From Opitutia bacterium (GTDB lineage Bacteria; Verrucomicrobiota; Verrucomicrobiia; Opitutales; Seribacteraceae): DNA of 64,000 nucleotides. Within the stretch, counting starts at the first letter, position 1. Each line of letters begins with the position of its first letter. The DNA lies in assembly GCA_002716045.1 (NCBI GenBank), contig PAZC01000060.1:1-64000 (forward strand). Reading direction: 5' to 3'. A program made the translations under genes and the position numbers. Shown in pieces: positions 45,188 to 54,651 of this stretch. The notes under the pieces are model-generated. The model was not told the DNA's origin and ran no database searches. It saw only the letters and a list, made by a program, of their open reading frames with translations.

Positions 45188-45819
45188 GCACGACTGAGGG
45201 AAGGATCGTGCCGCAGTCGGATCTCGAATCCTTGATTGCCACGCGGCGGACGAGCAAACCAGCGACTTTTGAGGGTCCGGAACCTGACCGATCTCTCATT
45301 CGCAATTGCATAGAAGTTGCACGCAAGGCCCCTAATCATCATCGCACCGAACCTGCTTATTTCTACCTGCTCAATCGCCGGCAAATCCAAGAGTTAGCTG
45401 AACTGAATGCAGCCCGAGTGGCTGACTCGCCCTCTCCCAAAGCTAATTTGGAGAAAGCTGAAAGGAAGCTTAAGGAATGGGGACAAACACCTGGCCTGCT
45501 GATCGTCACTTGTCACACGGACCCTGGGTCAACACTCGCAAGAAGCAAACCTGCGCTTTTTGAGGAGGATTACGCTGCGGTATGCTGCATGACTCAAAAC
45601 CTTTTGCTCCTTCTTCACAATCTAGGCATTGCCACAAAGTGGAGTACTGCCCCGATTTGGAAACATTCGGATTTTGCGAGAATTATCGGCTTGAAACATG
45701 GTGAGCCCTCAGAACGCGTGGTGGCCTTACTTTTTTACGGGTGGTCCCAAGATTTCCCCAAGACGCGCCAGTTCCGCCCGCTCGATGAAATTCTAATCGA
45801 TGGAGATGACTCTAGATGA
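45184..45819 (+). CDS. Nitroreductase family protein
   Basis: LIATRRTSKPATFEGPEPDRSLIRNCIEVARKAPNHHRTEPAYF...DYAAVCCMTQNLLLLLHNLGIATKWST. Confidence 0.87.
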   Translation: MSTTEGRIVPQSDLESLIATRRTSKPATFEGPEPDRSLIRNCIEVARKAPNHHRTEPAYFYLLNRRQIQELAELNAARVADSPSPKANLEKAERKLKEWGQTPGLLIVTCHTDPGSTLARSKPALFEEDYAAVCCMTQNLLLLLHNLGIATKWSTAPIWKHSDFARIIGLKHGEPSERVVALLFYGWSQDFPKTRQFRPLDEILIDGDDSR

Positions 45820-46670
45820 GCACCGTTGATCAGTTCGAAAGCGTCTTCAAAGCAGCCGCTAAATCAACTTATTTGCACAAGATTTCGGTAATGAGCAAAG
45901 TGCTTGTGGCAACTGACCTTGAAGGAGCGGAAGCCAATTATTTTCTGCAAGCCACCAAAAAATTCTTAGCTGAAGCCGCACCTGAAGCCGTCTGGCAATT
46001 ACTGGAAAGCAGTGATTTCAATGGTTCTCGAGACCTCTTGGGGAAAGTTGAGGAGATTCACCCGGACCTTATTGTCACTTATCGTCATCTGGATAGTGAG
46101 TCATGGAGATGGCCTTATGGCTTGGGTGAATGCCTTGATGTCTTAACTCAATCCACCCCCAACCCCATCTTGGTCCTGCCACATCCCGAGAATAAGGATA
46201 CTGCCGAAAGTCTTAGCGAGCCACCCCATGAGGTTATGGCTGTGTCCGGCCATCTTCAAGATGACTATCAATTGGTGAGGCTCGCCATACATTTTACGGC
46301 CGCCCAAGGCAGGCTGACTCTGAGTCATGTCGAAGATCAAACTACTTTTGATCGATATCTTGATGCTATCTCAAAAATTCCGGAAATTGAAACCGATATA
46401 GCAAAGGAATTTATTCTGGAACGGTTGCTGAACGATGCCCGTGACTTTGCGGAATCCGTCCGGTTGGAAGTTGAGAATAGGAATCTGGAATTAGACGTGA
46501 AAGGGTTGGTCAAGGTGGGAAAACGCTTGTCTGACTATAGTGAAATGATCGAAGAGGGAAAAATCGACCTGCTCGTAATGAATGCCAAAGATGAGGATCA
46601 GATGGCCATGCACGGCATGGCATATCCGCTTGCCGTTGAATTGAGGTCCACTCCCTTGTTATTGCTGTGA
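45816..46670 (+). CDS. Universal stress protein-like
   Basis: MSKVLVATDL..., ...IEEGKIDLLVMNAKDEDQMAMHGMAYPLAVELRSTPLLLL; overlaps the transporter gene. Confidence 0.6.
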   Translation: MSTVDQFESVFKAAAKSTYLHKISVMSKVLVATDLEGAEANYFLQATKKFLAEAAPEAVWQLLESSDFNGSRDLLGKVEEIHPDLIVTYRHLDSESWRWPYGLGECLDVLTQSTPNPILVLPHPENKDTAESLSEPPHEVMAVSGHLQDDYQLVRLAIHFTAAQGRLTLSHVEDQTTFDRYLDAISKIPEIETDIAKEFILERLLNDARDFAESVRLEVENRNLELDVKGLVKVGKRLSDYSEMIEEGKIDLLVMNAKDEDQMAMHGMAYPLAVELRSTPLLLL

Positions 46671-48097
46671 AGGACCTTTTAGCCGAAATCTCAACTGCCA
46701 TTGGTCACGCTGACTATCATGCCAGCGAAGTTTCCACGTCAGTTACTTACTTCTTTGTCGGCCTCTTGGTGGTAATGATCGTATGCCTTGCCTTGGAGGA
46801 AAAGATTCATGCCAAGAAATCAGTGATCGTCGGCGGAATTGCCTTAGTCGCCCTATTTTTTGGGACATGGTTCGAGTTGCTCCCATTTGCCGACGTCAAG
46901 GCGCTCCCCATCGGTGGACATGAAATATCCATTCCGGTCTATATTCCAGGAGTGGACTGGGAAGTGATTGCAATAATACTAGGGTCATCTCTTTTTGTCG
47001 ACGTGACAAGTAAATCGGGCTTGTTCACTTGGGTCGCGGTTAAGTTAACCAAGTTTTCTCGAGGTGACCCCCTGTATCTATTGTGCCTCTACGGTGTAAT
47101 GACGGTTATTTTCTCCGCTGCACTTAATAACGTAACTGCAATGATCATTGTTGGTTCACTGACAGGTGTTTCGCTCAAAAAGCTAGGCCAGGAGGATAAG
47201 CTGCTGGGCTTCTTGCTGGTGGAAGGCCTCCTGACTAACATTGGCGGCTTGCTCACCCTAATCTCGTCAGTTCCGAACATTATAGTCGGCAGCGCAGCTG
47301 GAATCAGCTTCATCGACTTTTTCATGAAAGCTGCTCCCTATGTGGTAGTTGCAACTATAGCAACTATCGCCCTTGGGGCAAAACTGTTTGGCATATCCCG
47401 TTTGCGAAAAGAGGAAGAAAAAGCTGAGGCTGTCCAACTGGTCTCTGGCTTTGACGAAAAAGAAGGCGTTGAATCCACCGGTTTCTTCTTCTTCGGAGCC
47501 ATCATGATGCTGCTTTTTATTGCCACCGTGGCGAGCGCATCGCAACTTCCGGTCATCAAGGATCTGGGACTGGGATACGTTGCATTGGCATTCGGAGGCA
47601 TCATGCTGTTTCGTTTCAAAGCCACGGCAGACCGCTTTTACAAAGCAATTGACTGGGATCTATTAGCCTTTTTCGCTTGTTTGTTTGCGGTCATAAACGT
47701 GATGGAGCACGCTCAAGTCCTTGCATTAATAGGCACTTGGCTGTCTCCCATCATAGGAATGGGAGAAGTCAGCGGACCATCTTTCCTTTTAGTGGCAGCC
47801 GCAGGAGCCAGTTCAGTCACTGACAACATTCCATTGGCAGCCATGCTCGCGAAGATACTAGGAGGTATGCCGGAAATCTCCGGAGCTCCAGATTCTCCTT
47901 TTTGGTGGGCAGTTATTTTCGGAGCCAATCTCGGAGGAAATCTCACCCCGATCGGATCCGCCTCCACCTTGGTGGCAGTGACTATCATTCACAAGCAAGG
48001 CCTTCGTTTGCCCTTCGCTACTTTCGTGAAAACGGCCCTGCCCTACGCCATGTTGCAACTTGTGCTAGCAGCGGTCTATCTTTTGCTGGTGAATTAA
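46667..48097 (+). CDS. Sodium:proton antiporter / SLC13-ArsB-like ion transporter (NhaD-type)
   Basis: 476 aa polytopic; LNNVTAMIIVGSLTGVSLKKLG, GASSVTDNIPLAAMLAKIL, GANLGGNLTPIGSASTLVAVTII. Confidence 0.82.
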   Translation: MKDLLAEISTAIGHADYHASEVSTSVTYFFVGLLVVMIVCLALEEKIHAKKSVIVGGIALVALFFGTWFELLPFADVKALPIGGHEISIPVYIPGVDWEVIAIILGSSLFVDVTSKSGLFTWVAVKLTKFSRGDPLYLLCLYGVMTVIFSAALNNVTAMIIVGSLTGVSLKKLGQEDKLLGFLLVEGLLTNIGGLLTLISSVPNIIVGSAAGISFIDFFMKAAPYVVVATIATIALGAKLFGISRLRKEEEKAEAVQLVSGFDEKEGVESTGFFFFGAIMMLLFIATVASASQLPVIKDLGLGYVALAFGGIMLFRFKATADRFYKAIDWDLLAFFACLFAVINVMEHAQVLALIGTWLSPIIGMGEVSGPSFLLVAAAGASSVTDNIPLAAMLAKILGGMPEISGAPDSPFWWAVIFGANLGGNLTPIGSASTLVAVTIIHKQGLRLPFATFVKTALPYAMLQLVLAAVYLLLVN

Positions 48098-48160
48098 GTC
48101 AAGGCGCCGCCCATTTCGTTTCGGATTGTATCGCCGCTCACCCGACACTAGGGAAAAACT

Positions 48161-49819
48161 ATGATTTCAAAGCACACGGCTGCCATCAGGATCACACCGG
48201 AGGACAACCTCTTGGTGGCCTTGCGTGACTTGCCCGAAGGGGAAATCATTGAAGTCAATGGCGAACGCATCGTAATTGGACAAGCAATCAGCGCCAAACA
48301 CAAGATTGCGGGTCGAGATTTTGCCCAAGGAGATCTCGCCACTATGTATGGTGTCGTGGTCGGAAAAACCACCGCAAAGGTAAGCAAGGGGCATGCCTTG
48401 ACGACCGACAATCTCGCACATAGCTCCGCCGCTTATGGCGAAAAAGACGAGGAAGTCGAATGGTCTCCACCCGATGCTTCTAAATGGATGAATCGATCTT
48501 TTCTCGGCTACCATAGGTCGGATGGAAGTGTTGGTACAGCAAACTACTGGCTGTTTCTTCCCATGGTGTTTTGCGAAGAAGGCAATCTGGTTATGCTTCG
48601 TGAAGCCTTTACCAAAGCGTTGGGTTATGAGCGGCGACAACGCTATCATGCTTTCGTCGCTTCCCTTGCTTCGGCTCACCGCGCAGGTGGGGACGAGCAA
48701 TTGTTGTCAAAGATCGAATTACCTGATGAGAGGGATTATGCGGAAGATCCGATCTTCCCTGGGCTGGATGGAGTCAAATTCCTCGTTCATGGCATGGGAT
48801 GCGGAGAAACGCGCGATGTATCCAACGAACTTTGCGGCTTGCTAGCCGGCTACGTAAATCACCCGAACGTTGCCGGGGCAACGATCTTGAGCTTGGGCTG
48901 CCAGCACGCCCAAGTCTCCATCCTGGAAAAAGAAATCGCAAAGAGGAATCCACTTTTCGACAAACCTTTGCTCGTCTATGAGCAGCACAAGCATGAATCC
49001 GAGAGAGCAATGCTGGAAAATGCTATCCGTGACACCTTTCTCCAGTTGCGCAAGGCAAACGAACTACAAAGGGAACCTGCTCCACTATCGAAGCTTACCA
49101 TCGGCATGGAATGTGGTGCATCCGATGGTTTTTCAGGTATCTCCTCCAATCCCGTACTAGGTCGAGTGGCGGACTTGATAGTGGCGCTAGGTGGAAAAGT
49201 GATACTCTCTGAGTTCCCAGAACTCTGCGGCGTGGAGCAAGAACTGGTCAATCGTTGCGCCTCGCCCGAGATCGGGCAGCGATTCGTCGAAATCATGCGA
49301 AATTATGAGGCTCGAGCTGAGGAAGCAGGCTCAGGCTTCCACATGAATCCCTCGCCTGGCAACGTAAAGGACGGATTGATCACTGATGCAATCAAGTCCG
49401 CAGGAGCAGCGCGCAAGGGAGGGACCTCCCCTGTCGTCGACGTTCTGGACTATCCTGAATGGGTGAATCGACCAGGCCTTAGCCTACTTTGCACTGCAGG
49501 AAATGACGTCGAATCTACCACTGCAATGGCGGGGGCAGGAGCCAATCTGCAGCTATTTTCCACTGGGCTAGGTACACCAACTGGAAATCCCGTGTCTCCC
49601 ATCGTCAAAGTCTCCAGTAACACCCGCATAGCCAAATCTTTTTCCCAGTACATAGACTTTGACGCGGGCCCCGTAATAAGCGGTGAGCAGAGCGTGAATT
49701 CACTAGGTGACGACTTGATGGATGCTGTTATTGAATATGCAAGTGGCGAAAAAACTCCCAAGAGCGTCCTTAGTGGACGTGACGATTTCCTTCCTTGGAA
49801 ACGAGGCATTTCCCTGTGA
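48161..49819 (+). CDS. UxaA-family (altronate/sugar-acid) dehydratase
   Basis: SAF-like N-terminus, HGMGCGETRDVSNELCGLLAGYVNHPNVAG, TIGMECGASDGFSGISSNPVLG. Confidence 0.88.
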   Translation: MISKHTAAIRITPEDNLLVALRDLPEGEIIEVNGERIVIGQAISAKHKIAGRDFAQGDLATMYGVVVGKTTAKVSKGHALTTDNLAHSSAAYGEKDEEVEWSPPDASKWMNRSFLGYHRSDGSVGTANYWLFLPMVFCEEGNLVMLREAFTKALGYERRQRYHAFVASLASAHRAGGDEQLLSKIELPDERDYAEDPIFPGLDGVKFLVHGMGCGETRDVSNELCGLLAGYVNHPNVAGATILSLGCQHAQVSILEKEIAKRNPLFDKPLLVYEQHKHESERAMLENAIRDTFLQLRKANELQREPAPLSKLTIGMECGASDGFSGISSNPVLGRVADLIVALGGKVILSEFPELCGVEQELVNRCASPEIGQRFVEIMRNYEARAEEAGSGFHMNPSPGNVKDGLITDAIKSAGAARKGGTSPVVDVLDYPEWVNRPGLSLLCTAGNDVESTTAMAGAGANLQLFSTGLGTPTGNPVSPIVKVSSNTRIAKSFSQYIDFDAGPVISGEQSVNSLGDDLMDAVIEYASGEKTPKSVLSGRDDFLPWKRGISL

Positions 49820-49829
49820 TACTTGACCA

Positions 49830-50615
49830 ATGAGCTCGAAACGCATGCAAGACAAGATAGCCGTGGTGACAGGTGGAGGAAAAGGAATCGGGCAAGCTAT
49901 TGCCCGCCGCTTGGCAACCGAAGGAGCTAAAGTTGCAGTCTGGGAAACCGATGAAGCATCCGCTCAAGCCAACGTACTTTCCATTCAAGGCGATGGGGGA
50001 ACCGCAATTGCCGTCACTTGTGACGTGACAGACAGCAGCACTGTGCTCGCTGCCATCGCTACCACGGAAAGCGATCTCGGAAAAGTCTCGGTGTTAGTCA
50101 ACAATGCCGGCATTGCTCACGTTGGCACAGTCGAAGACACCTCCGAAGAAGATTTTGATCGCGTGCAGCAAGTGAACGTAAAGGGCACCTTCAACTGCCT
50201 CCGCGCCTTGGTGCCCCGTATGGTGGAAAATGGCGGAGGAGCCATTCTGAACCTAGCATCGATTGCTTCGCGCCTCGGCATATCCGAGCGCTTCGCTTAT
50301 TCGGCCAGCAAGGGAGCTGTGTTAGCGATGACCCTTAGTGTCGCGAAGGATTACGTTAACAAGGGAATTCGGTGCAATTGCATTTGCCCTGGACGGGTCC
50401 ACACTCCATTTGTGGACGGCTATCTGGAAAAATACTATGATGACGATGCCGAACGGTTGGAAATGTTCCAAAAATTATCCGAATACCAACCTGTCGGGCG
50501 AATGGGCAAGCCCGAAGAAATCGCTGCTGTGGCTGCTTTCTTGTGCTCGGATGAATCATCCTTCGTGACAGGCTCTGCCTATGACGTGGATGGTGGAACC
50601 ACGCTTCTTCGCTGA
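49830..50615 (+). CDS. SDR oxidoreductase, probable 2-keto-3-deoxy-L-fuconate dehydrogenase type
   Basis: VTGGGKGIG; IRCNCICPGRVHTPFVDGYLEKY...EMFQKLSEYQPVGRMGKPEEIAAVAAFL; YSASK. Confidence 0.75.
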   Translation: MSSKRMQDKIAVVTGGGKGIGQAIARRLATEGAKVAVWETDEASAQANVLSIQGDGGTAIAVTCDVTDSSTVLAAIATTESDLGKVSVLVNNAGIAHVGTVEDTSEEDFDRVQQVNVKGTFNCLRALVPRMVENGGGAILNLASIASRLGISERFAYSASKGAVLAMTLSVAKDYVNKGIRCNCICPGRVHTPFVDGYLEKYYDDDAERLEMFQKLSEYQPVGRMGKPEEIAAVAAFLCSDESSFVTGSAYDVDGGTTLLR

Positions 50616-50643
50616 CATTTTACAAAATTCCGAAAAATAAATA

Positions 50644-51498
50644 ATGAAGTTAATTCGTAAAGGAAACTTAGGTGCAGAGACCCCTGGACTACTGCTTCAG
50701 GATAGTCGCGAAGTCGATGTCTCTGCCTTTGGCGAAGACTTTGACGAAGCCTTTTTTGATTCAAGTGGCATCGATCGTCTGCAAGAATGGGCAACGACAC
50801 ATGCTGATACTGCTCCCGAGTTCCCAAGTGGCATGCGATACGGAACTCCCGTCGCTCGACCAAGCAAGATTGTCTGCATTGGATTGAACTACAAGGATCA
50901 TGCAGAGGAGTCCGGACTGGAAATACCAAGGGAGCCAGTCATCTTCTTCAAAGCCACATCCGCCTTTTGCGGTCCTAACGACAACTTGATCATACCAAGA
51001 AAAAGCGAAAAGACAGACTGGGAAGTGGAACTCGCATTCGTCATCGGCAAAAGAGCCAGCTACGTTGAGGAAAGCAATGCCCTTGATCATTTAGCGGGCT
51101 ATGTCCTGCACAACGACTACAGTGAACGTGAATTCCAAATCGATCGATGCGGTCAATGGGTAAAAGGCAAAAGCTGCGACTCATTTGCCCCTGTGGGTCC
51201 GTGGTTGGTCACGCCAGATGAAATAGAAGACATCGACAATCTGGGCATGTGGCTTACCTTGAATGGCAAGACCGTTCAGAAAAGCAACACCTCGAACTTG
51301 GTCTACAAAATCCCTTTCCTCATCAGTTACGTAAGCCAATTCATGACCCTGCTACCTGGAGACATCGTATCAACGGGCACACCTCCGGGAGTCGGCTTGG
51401 GGATGGACCCTCCTCTATACATAAAGTCAGGAGATGTCGTGAAGCTGGGTATCGACGGTCTTGGCGAATCCACGCAAACCGCTGTAAATGCATCATGA
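50644..51498 (+). CDS. FAH-family hydrolase, probable 2,4-diketo-3-deoxy-L-fuconate hydrolase type
   Basis: CIGLNYKDHAEESGLEIPREPVIFFKATSAFCGPND...DWEVELAFVIGK...SYVSQFMTLLPGDIVSTGTPPGVGLG. Confidence 0.8.
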   Translation: MKLIRKGNLGAETPGLLLQDSREVDVSAFGEDFDEAFFDSSGIDRLQEWATTHADTAPEFPSGMRYGTPVARPSKIVCIGLNYKDHAEESGLEIPREPVIFFKATSAFCGPNDNLIIPRKSEKTDWEVELAFVIGKRASYVEESNALDHLAGYVLHNDYSEREFQIDRCGQWVKGKSCDSFAPVGPWLVTPDEIEDIDNLGMWLTLNGKTVQKSNTSNLVYKIPFLISYVSQFMTLLPGDIVSTGTPPGVGLGMDPPLYIKSGDVVKLGIDGLGESTQTAVNAS

Positions 51499-52289
51499 AT
51501 CTTGGGCTTGAGGGCAAAGCGGTTCTTGTCACCGGTGGGGCCAAGGGAATCGGGGCGGGGATCGTGCGCTCCTTCGTGAAAGAGGGGGCCAAGGTATCGA
51601 TTGTGGATCGAAACCCAGACGTAGCAGCCCTGTTGATCGAAGAACTGCAAGACTTTGACGGTGAAGCTATCTGCGTTCCAACTGAGTTGACCGACGAGTC
51701 GGCTTGCAGGGAGGCCATTGGCGAAACCGTGGACTGGTGTGGGAGATTGGACGTGTTGGTCCACAATGCCGGAGTCAACGATGGCGTGGGTCTGGAAGCA
51801 TCACCCCAAGAATTTCTCGGCTCATTGCAAAAGAATCTGATGCATGTATTCAGCCTCACCCATCACGCCCTTCCACATCTGGAGAAAGCCAAAGGGACGA
51901 TCATCAACATAGGCTCAAAGGTTGCCGAAACAGGTCAAGGCGGCACTTCTGGGTACGCCGCCTCCAAGGGAGCCCTCAATGCTCTTACGCGAGAGTGGGC
52001 GCTCGACCTTTCAAGCAAAGGTATTCGCGTGAATGCAGTCATTCCCGCTGAGGTCATGACACCCCTTTATGAAAAGTGGCTTGCCACTCTAAAGGACCCC
52101 AAAGCCACACTTGATTCCATTCATGCAAATATACCGCTAGGCAACCGAATGACCACAGCCGAGGAAATAGCCGATTCCGTGGTTTTTCTCGCATCCGAAC
52201 GCTCCTCTCACACCACGGGGCAAATCTTTCATCCGGACGGCGGATACGTGCATTTTGATCGAGCCTTTGGCAAGGTCAAGGTAGACTAG
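51495..52289 (+). CDS. SDR oxidoreductase, L-fucose dehydrogenase-like
   Basis: [23 protein letters not shown]...[13 protein letters not shown]...[23 protein letters not shown]...[14 protein letters not shown]; start inside the longer ORF, ATGA overlap with the FAH gene. Confidence 0.75.
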   Translation: MNLGLEGKAVLVTGGAKGIGAGIVRSFVKEGAKVSIVDRNPDVAALLIEELQDFDGEAICVPTELTDESACREAIGETVDWCGRLDVLVHNAGVNDGVGLEASPQEFLGSLQKNLMHVFSLTHHALPHLEKAKGTIINIGSKVAETGQGGTSGYAASKGALNALTREWALDLSSKGIRVNAVIPAEVMTPLYEKWLATLKDPKATLDSIHANIPLGNRMTTAEEIADSVVFLASERSSHTTGQIFHPDGGYVHFDRAFGKVKVD

Positions 52290-52302
52290 GCGAAAACCTA
52301 TC

Positions 52303-53499
52303 GTGAAGAAAGACGTATGCATCGTGGGGGGAGGCATAGTAGGGCTTGCCACTGCGTACCGCCTTTCCCAAAGCCATCCTGACAAGAAAATCATCATTCT
52401 GGAAAAGGAAGCCCGGCTCGCGGCTCACCAAACTGGCCACAATTCAGGTGTTCTTCATTCCGGGATTTACTATAAACCGGGATCATTGAAATCGACCAAT
52501 TTCCGTGAAGGAAAGAAGGCAATGGAGGCCTTTTGCGAAAAAGAGGAAATAGACCACGAAATTTGCGGGAAAGTCATCGTTGCCCTGGATGACAGTGAGG
52601 TCGAGCGAATGCAAAATATCCACGAACGGGGGAAAGCCAATGGAGTGAACTGCTCATTGATTTCAAAGGAGCGATTGGCTGAGATCGAGCCGCATGCAGC
52701 TGGTGTTGGCGCCATACACGTACCAGAGGCAGGTATCGTTAACTATAGCCAGGTCTCCGAGCGTCTGGCCCAACGCGTCACCGAAAAAGAAGGTAATCAA
52801 ATCATTCTGGAGGCCAAGGTGACGGGGATTCGACAGACTTCCAGCGGCGTGGTGGTGCAGTCTACAAAAGGCGATCACGAAGCATCCCTTCTGGTCAACT
52901 GCGCCGGTCTGCATTCAGATCGGGTGACTGCTCTCGGGGGTGAACGAGCCCCTGCCAAAATCATCCCCTTCAAGGGGGAGTACTACGAACTGAAGGATGA
53001 AGTGAAAGGACTTTGCCGACATCTTATATATCCCGTGCCCGATCCACAATTCCCCTTTCTCGGAGTACATTTCACGCGCATGATAAATGGTGACGTCGAG
53101 TGCGGTCCAAATGCAGTCCTTGCATTTGGGCGCGAAGCCTACGGAAAACTAGACATGAACCTCAGGGACCTTTTCGAGTCTCTCACCTACCCCGGGTTTA
53201 TAAAAATGGCCTGCAAGCACTGGAAAATGGGCCTCGGCGAAATGTGGCGGTCTTACAACAAGGCCGCATTTGTAAAAGCCCTGCAAAGGCTCGTCCCTGA
53301 AATCAGAGCGAAACATCTCAAATCTGTTCCCGCTGGCATAAGGGCGCAAGCCGTGACTCCGGACGGCGGGCTGGCTGATGATTTCCTGATCGAGGATTCC
53401 GCCCATGTCGTGAATGTTTGCAACGCCCCATCACCAGCCGCCACTGCCTCGCTGAACATTGGCAAGAGCATCGTGACGAGACTGGCCGAACGTTTCTGA
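52303..53499 (+). CDS. L-2-hydroxyglutarate oxidase (LhgO)-like FAD oxidoreductase
   Basis: [18 protein letters not shown]...[23 protein letters not shown]...[39 protein letters not shown]. Confidence 0.88.
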   Translation: MKKDVCIVGGGIVGLATAYRLSQSHPDKKIIILEKEARLAAHQTGHNSGVLHSGIYYKPGSLKSTNFREGKKAMEAFCEKEEIDHEICGKVIVALDDSEVERMQNIHERGKANGVNCSLISKERLAEIEPHAAGVGAIHVPEAGIVNYSQVSERLAQRVTEKEGNQIILEAKVTGIRQTSSGVVVQSTKGDHEASLLVNCAGLHSDRVTALGGERAPAKIIPFKGEYYELKDEVKGLCRHLIYPVPDPQFPFLGVHFTRMINGDVECGPNAVLAFGREAYGKLDMNLRDLFESLTYPGFIKMACKHWKMGLGEMWRSYNKAAFVKALQRLVPEIRAKHLKSVPAGIRAQAVTPDGGLADDFLIEDSAHVVNVCNAPSPAATASLNIGKSIVTRLAERF

Positions 53500-53547
53500 A
53501 TCCCATTTGCCTTGACTGGAAGATAATAACTCAAAAGGCAGTCGAAA

Positions 53548-54639
53548 ATGTCCAATCCCGAGCTCACATTATTGCCAAGCGAACGACTTGCCGAATTCTC
53601 TCGTCGTGTATTCGAGCACTTCGGAATACCTGCGGATGATGCCGCTTTGGCCTCCGAGGTCCTCGCGGCAAGCGATATTCGAGGAATCGATTCCCATGGA
53701 GTGGCTCGCCTGCATGCCTATTTCGAAATGCTCACTGCAGGGCGAATCAATCCATGCCCTCAACTGACCATCCTGAGAGAGAGCCCCAGCACGGCGACCG
53801 TGGACGGCGACAACGGCCTCGGTCTGGTGGTTGGACCCAAGGCAAACGAAATTGCCATGAGCAAGGCGGAAGACGCTGGTACGGGTTGGGTTAGCGTAAG
53901 TAACACCAATCATTATGGAATCGCCGGCTATTACGTTTTGAAAGCTCTTGAAAAAGATCTCATTGGCTGGTCAATGACCAACACTACGAAATTGGTTGCT
54001 CCTTTATGGGGGACTGAACGCAAATTAGGCACTAATCCGATCGCCATTGCCTTTCCTGGCAAGGAGGAGCCTCCAATTGTGATCGACATGGCAAGTTGCT
54101 CCGCGGCCTATGGCAAGATCGAGATTGCTTTGCGCAAAGGCGCAGAGATACCTCGTGGCTGGGCCATCGACGGGCAGGGGCAAGATACTTTGGACCCAGG
54201 GGAAATGATCGAGGAAGGCGCCCTACTCCCTCTTGGCTCAGATCGGGAACGGGGTGGTCACAAGGGGTATGGTCTCGCCATTATGGTAGATGTGCTGAGC
54301 TGTGTCCTCAGTGGAGCAAACTGGGGGCCCTTCGCTCCGCCTTTTGCCTTGCGACAGGAAATTCCAGACAAGCAAGTGGGCAAAGGCATCGGCCACTTCT
54401 TCGGCGCCATGCGAATCGACGCCTTCATCGATCCGGATGAATTCAAGTCGCAAATAGATGCTTACCGAAGGGAAATGCAAAGTTCCCATCCATCCCCCGG
54501 AACGGATGGCCCACTGATCCCAGGCGACCCGGAACTCGAGGCTGAGAAAATTCGTTCCAAGGAAGGAATCCCCTTGCTTCCTGCTGTGGTCGAGGATTTG
54601 CGAGACATTTCAAAACATACCGGGGTCCCTTTTGATTAA
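53548..54639 (+). CDS. Ldh family (malate/L-lactate/sulfolactate) dehydrogenase
   Basis: SDIRGIDSHGVARL...VSVSNTNHYGIAGYY...GTNPIAIAFPG...GGHKGYGLAIMVDVLSCVLSGA. Confidence 0.9.
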   Translation: MSNPELTLLPSERLAEFSRRVFEHFGIPADDAALASEVLAASDIRGIDSHGVARLHAYFEMLTAGRINPCPQLTILRESPSTATVDGDNGLGLVVGPKANEIAMSKAEDAGTGWVSVSNTNHYGIAGYYVLKALEKDLIGWSMTNTTKLVAPLWGTERKLGTNPIAIAFPGKEEPPIVIDMASCSAAYGKIEIALRKGAEIPRGWAIDGQGQDTLDPGEMIEEGALLPLGSDRERGGHKGYGLAIMVDVLSCVLSGANWGPFAPPFALRQEIPDKQVGKGIGHFFGAMRIDAFIDPDEFKSQIDAYRREMQSSHPSPGTDGPLIPGDPELEAEKIRSKEGIPLLPAVVEDLRDISKHTGVPFD

Positions 54640-54651
54640 AGGCCGGCATTT

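Noticed and set aside
43925-48097. Polyketide/aryl-polyene-type biosynthetic gene cluster around the ketoacyl synthase
   Set aside because: No ACP, ketoreductase, dehydratase, acyltransferase or thioesterase genes nearby.
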